Origin: Hyphococcus luteus
GTDB lineage: Bacteria > Pseudomonadota > Alphaproteobacteria > Caulobacterales > Parvularculaceae
Direction of reading: 5' to 3'
DNA: 64,000 nt
NCBI RefSeq assembly: GCF_002943565.1
Contig: NZ_PJCH01000001.1
Span: 434,001-498,000, forward strand
The notes beneath the pieces are model-generated. The model did no database searches. It was given only the letters and a program-made list of their open reading frames with translations, and had not been told where the DNA came from. Position numbers and translations under genes: made by a program. Positions 62,578 to 64,000 of this stretch are shown piece by piece; positions within the stretch are counted from its first letter, which is position 1, and the number at the start of each line of letters is the position of its first letter.

Positions 62578-64000
62578 TGAAAAGGCGTCCTTCGGTCACT
62601 TCCCGCACCATGCCTGCGCGAATGCAGAAATCGCCAAAGCGCTCGCCGTTCTCGCGCTCGTTGGCGTATTTCGTAAAAGCTTGATCCAGCGCGCCGAGTA
62701 TCGCTTCCTCGCCGACATTTTCACATATCATGCGATTCAGCCGCTGGCCGTGAAAACCTCCGCCAAGATAAAGGTTGTATTTTCCCGGCGCGCGGCCGGT
62801 CAGTCCTATTTCAGCGATATAAGGCCTGGAACAACCATTTGGACAGCCGCTCATGCGGATGGTGATTGGTTCGTCCGCCAGACCTTTTTGGCCGAGCATT
62901 GCTTCGATTTTCGTGATCAGTCCGGGAAGATATCGCTCGCTTTCGGCCATGGCGAGACCGCAAGTCGGAAAAGCGACACAGGCAATCGAGTTTCGGCGAA
63001 TGACCGATGCGGCTTGTTCAGTTAGGCGATATTCATCGAGCACCGCCTCGATTGCAGCCTTGTCTTCTTCTGCAACGCCGGCGATGATCAGATTCTGGTT
63101 CGGGGTGAGCCGAAAGGCGCCATGATGGATGCGGGCGATCGCACGCAAACCGTCCAGCAGCGGTCCCGACACCCGGCCATTCTCGATAAACAAAGTGAAG
63201 TGCCAGCGGCCATCTTCGGTCTTCACCCATCCGAATCGGTCGCCATTCGAATCAAAATGAAACGGCCGCGCTGTTTCAAATGGCGCGCTCATCCTGCGCT
63301 CGATTTCGCCCTTGATCCAATCAAGCCCTTTGTCGTCGATCGTGTATTTGAAACGGGCGCGCTGTCGGTCTTTCCTGTCGCCATAGTCCCGCTGCACGCC
63401 CATCACGGCTTCGGCGCAATCCAGTAATCGGTCCGCCGTCACGAAACCGATTACATCCGCCAATCGAGGATAAGTCTGTGGAGCCTTGTCTGTGCGCCCC
63501 ATGCCGCCGCCGATCGCTACGTTGAAACCTCTAAGGCCGGTCTTGTCACCGATGGCGATAAAGCCAAGATCCTGCGCATAAACGTCAATGTCATTGGACG
63601 GTGGAAGTGCGAAGCCGATCTTGAATTTCCTCGGCATGTATGTGCGGCCGTAGAAAGGTTCTTCCTGTTCGGATGTCGCAACCCGCTCCTCGCCATACCA
63701 GATCTCATGATAGCCGCGCGTCCGCGGGATGACATGGTCGCTGACGCGTTTGGCGAGCGCGGCGACCTCGGCATGCATGGAGGAGCATGCTGGATCGACA
63801 GTGCACATGACGCCGCGGCTGTCATCCCCGCAGGCGGCGATCGTATCGAGCAGCGCTTCATGCAGACCTTGGATAAGCGGCCGCAGACGGTCTTTCAGCA
63901 CCCAGTGGAACTGAAAAGTCTGCCTGGTCGTCAGCCTTAGAGTTTCCCCGCCATGGGCGCGGGCCAGCTCGTCGAGTTTCAGCCATTGCGCCGTCGAGCA
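62567..64000 (-). CDS. cysI: Assimilatory sulfite reductase haemoprotein (N-terminus outside window)
   Basis: A sirohaem/4Fe-4S sulfite reductase; 477 residues visible, open at the right edge. Seen: LRLTTRQTFQFHWVLKDRL near the visible start, NDIDVYAQDLGFIAI, NVAIGGGMGRT, LTPNQNLIIAGV, and cluster cysteines in CVAFPTCGLAMAESERYLP and SGCPNGCSRPYIAEIG. The pattern is that of CysI/Sir rather than nitrite reductase. It reduces sulfite to sulfide; electrons may come from a CysJ-type flavoprotein or ferredoxin. Confidence 0.93.
   Translation of the reverse strand, partial: CSTAQWLKLDELARAHGGETLRLTTRQTFQFHWVLKDRLRPLIQGLHEALLDTIAACGDDSRGVMCTVDPACSSMHAEVAALAKRVSDHVIPRTRGYHEIWYGEERVATSEQEEPFYGRTYMPRKFKIGFALPPSNDIDVYAQDLGFIAIGDKTGLRGFNVAIGGGMGRTDKAPQTYPRLADVIGFVTADRLLDCAEAVMGVQRDYGDRKDRQRARFKYTIDDKGLDWIKGEIERRMSAPFETARPFHFDSNGDRFGWVKTEDGRWHFTLFIENGRVSGPLLDGLRAIARIHHGAFRLTPNQNLIIAGVAEEDKAAIEAVLDEYRLTEQAASVIRRNSIACVAFPTCGLAMAESERYLPGLITKIEAMLGQKGLADEPITIRMSGCPNGCSRPYIAEIGLTGRAPGKYNLYLGGGFHGQRLNRMICENVGEEAILGALDQAFTKYANERENGERFGDFCIRAGMVREVTEGRLFNES

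Overview
The window looks like a chromosomal segment of an alphaproteobacterium, most likely near the Caulobacterales/Hyphomonadales/Parvularculales. Seen: high GC, a consensus CtrA box (TTAA-N7-TTAAC) in front of a ribonucleotide reductase gene, an IalB-type periplasmic protein, a TonB-dependent receptor, and cbb3 oxidase genes. The taxonomic placement is inference.

Layout. (A) 1-30.3 kb is ordinary core genome: a Uup-like ABC-F ATPase, a GFA-fold protein, a thioesterase, a four-helix membrane protein, nrdA with CtrA and NrdR-like sites, a run of small secreted or lipoprotein genes separated by palindromic repeats, a TonB receptor, tRNA-Val(CAC), a divergent pair of sensor kinases, an S24-like regulator with degraded catalytic residues, the glmU-rpiA-hypothetical-gor cluster, ialB-like and acnA. 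(B) 30.4-36.5 kb: an outer-membrane barrel gene overlaps a GT2 glycosyltransferase gene that is split by a 3,663-bp IS1595-family element (32090-35752; 21-bp inverted ends, 8-bp target duplication). Removing the element and one copy of the duplication restores one 535-codon frame. The element carries five small protein genes and a tRNA gene as cargo. (C) 36.5-41.1 kb: dapF, tdk, a divergent PEP carboxylase and tRNA-Ser(CGA). (D) 41.2-52.4 kb: a tyrosine integrase beside tRNA-Ser(CGA), followed by a trb-type conjugation cluster (DUF736, DUF2274, trbI, G, F, L, J, E, D, C, B). trbB is broken by a short deletion between direct repeats, and no relaxase, traG or trbK is visible, so this is probably a decayed integrative element. 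(E) 52.4-64 kb has lower GC and different codon use: gltD, a 5-FTHF cyclo-ligase homologue, a truncated haemoglobin, ccoNOQP with a small membrane protein and a DUF2189 protein, 7Fe ferredoxin, a cystathionine gamma-synthase-type enzyme and cysI running off the right edge.

How the genes work together. Region E combines microaerobic respiration (ccoNOQP), a globin and assimilatory sulfur metabolism (ferredoxin, CysI, PLP trans-sulfuration enzyme). Two AT-rich dyads between the globin and ccoN have the half-site spacing expected of an NsrR-type operator, which would tie the cluster to nitric oxide. The most unusual item is the IS1595-family element: its tRNA has a serine GCU anticodon but a short variable loop and a U73, GGC-starting acceptor that resembles tRNA-Cys rather than tRNA-Ser, and it lies between a palindrome and its own terminator.
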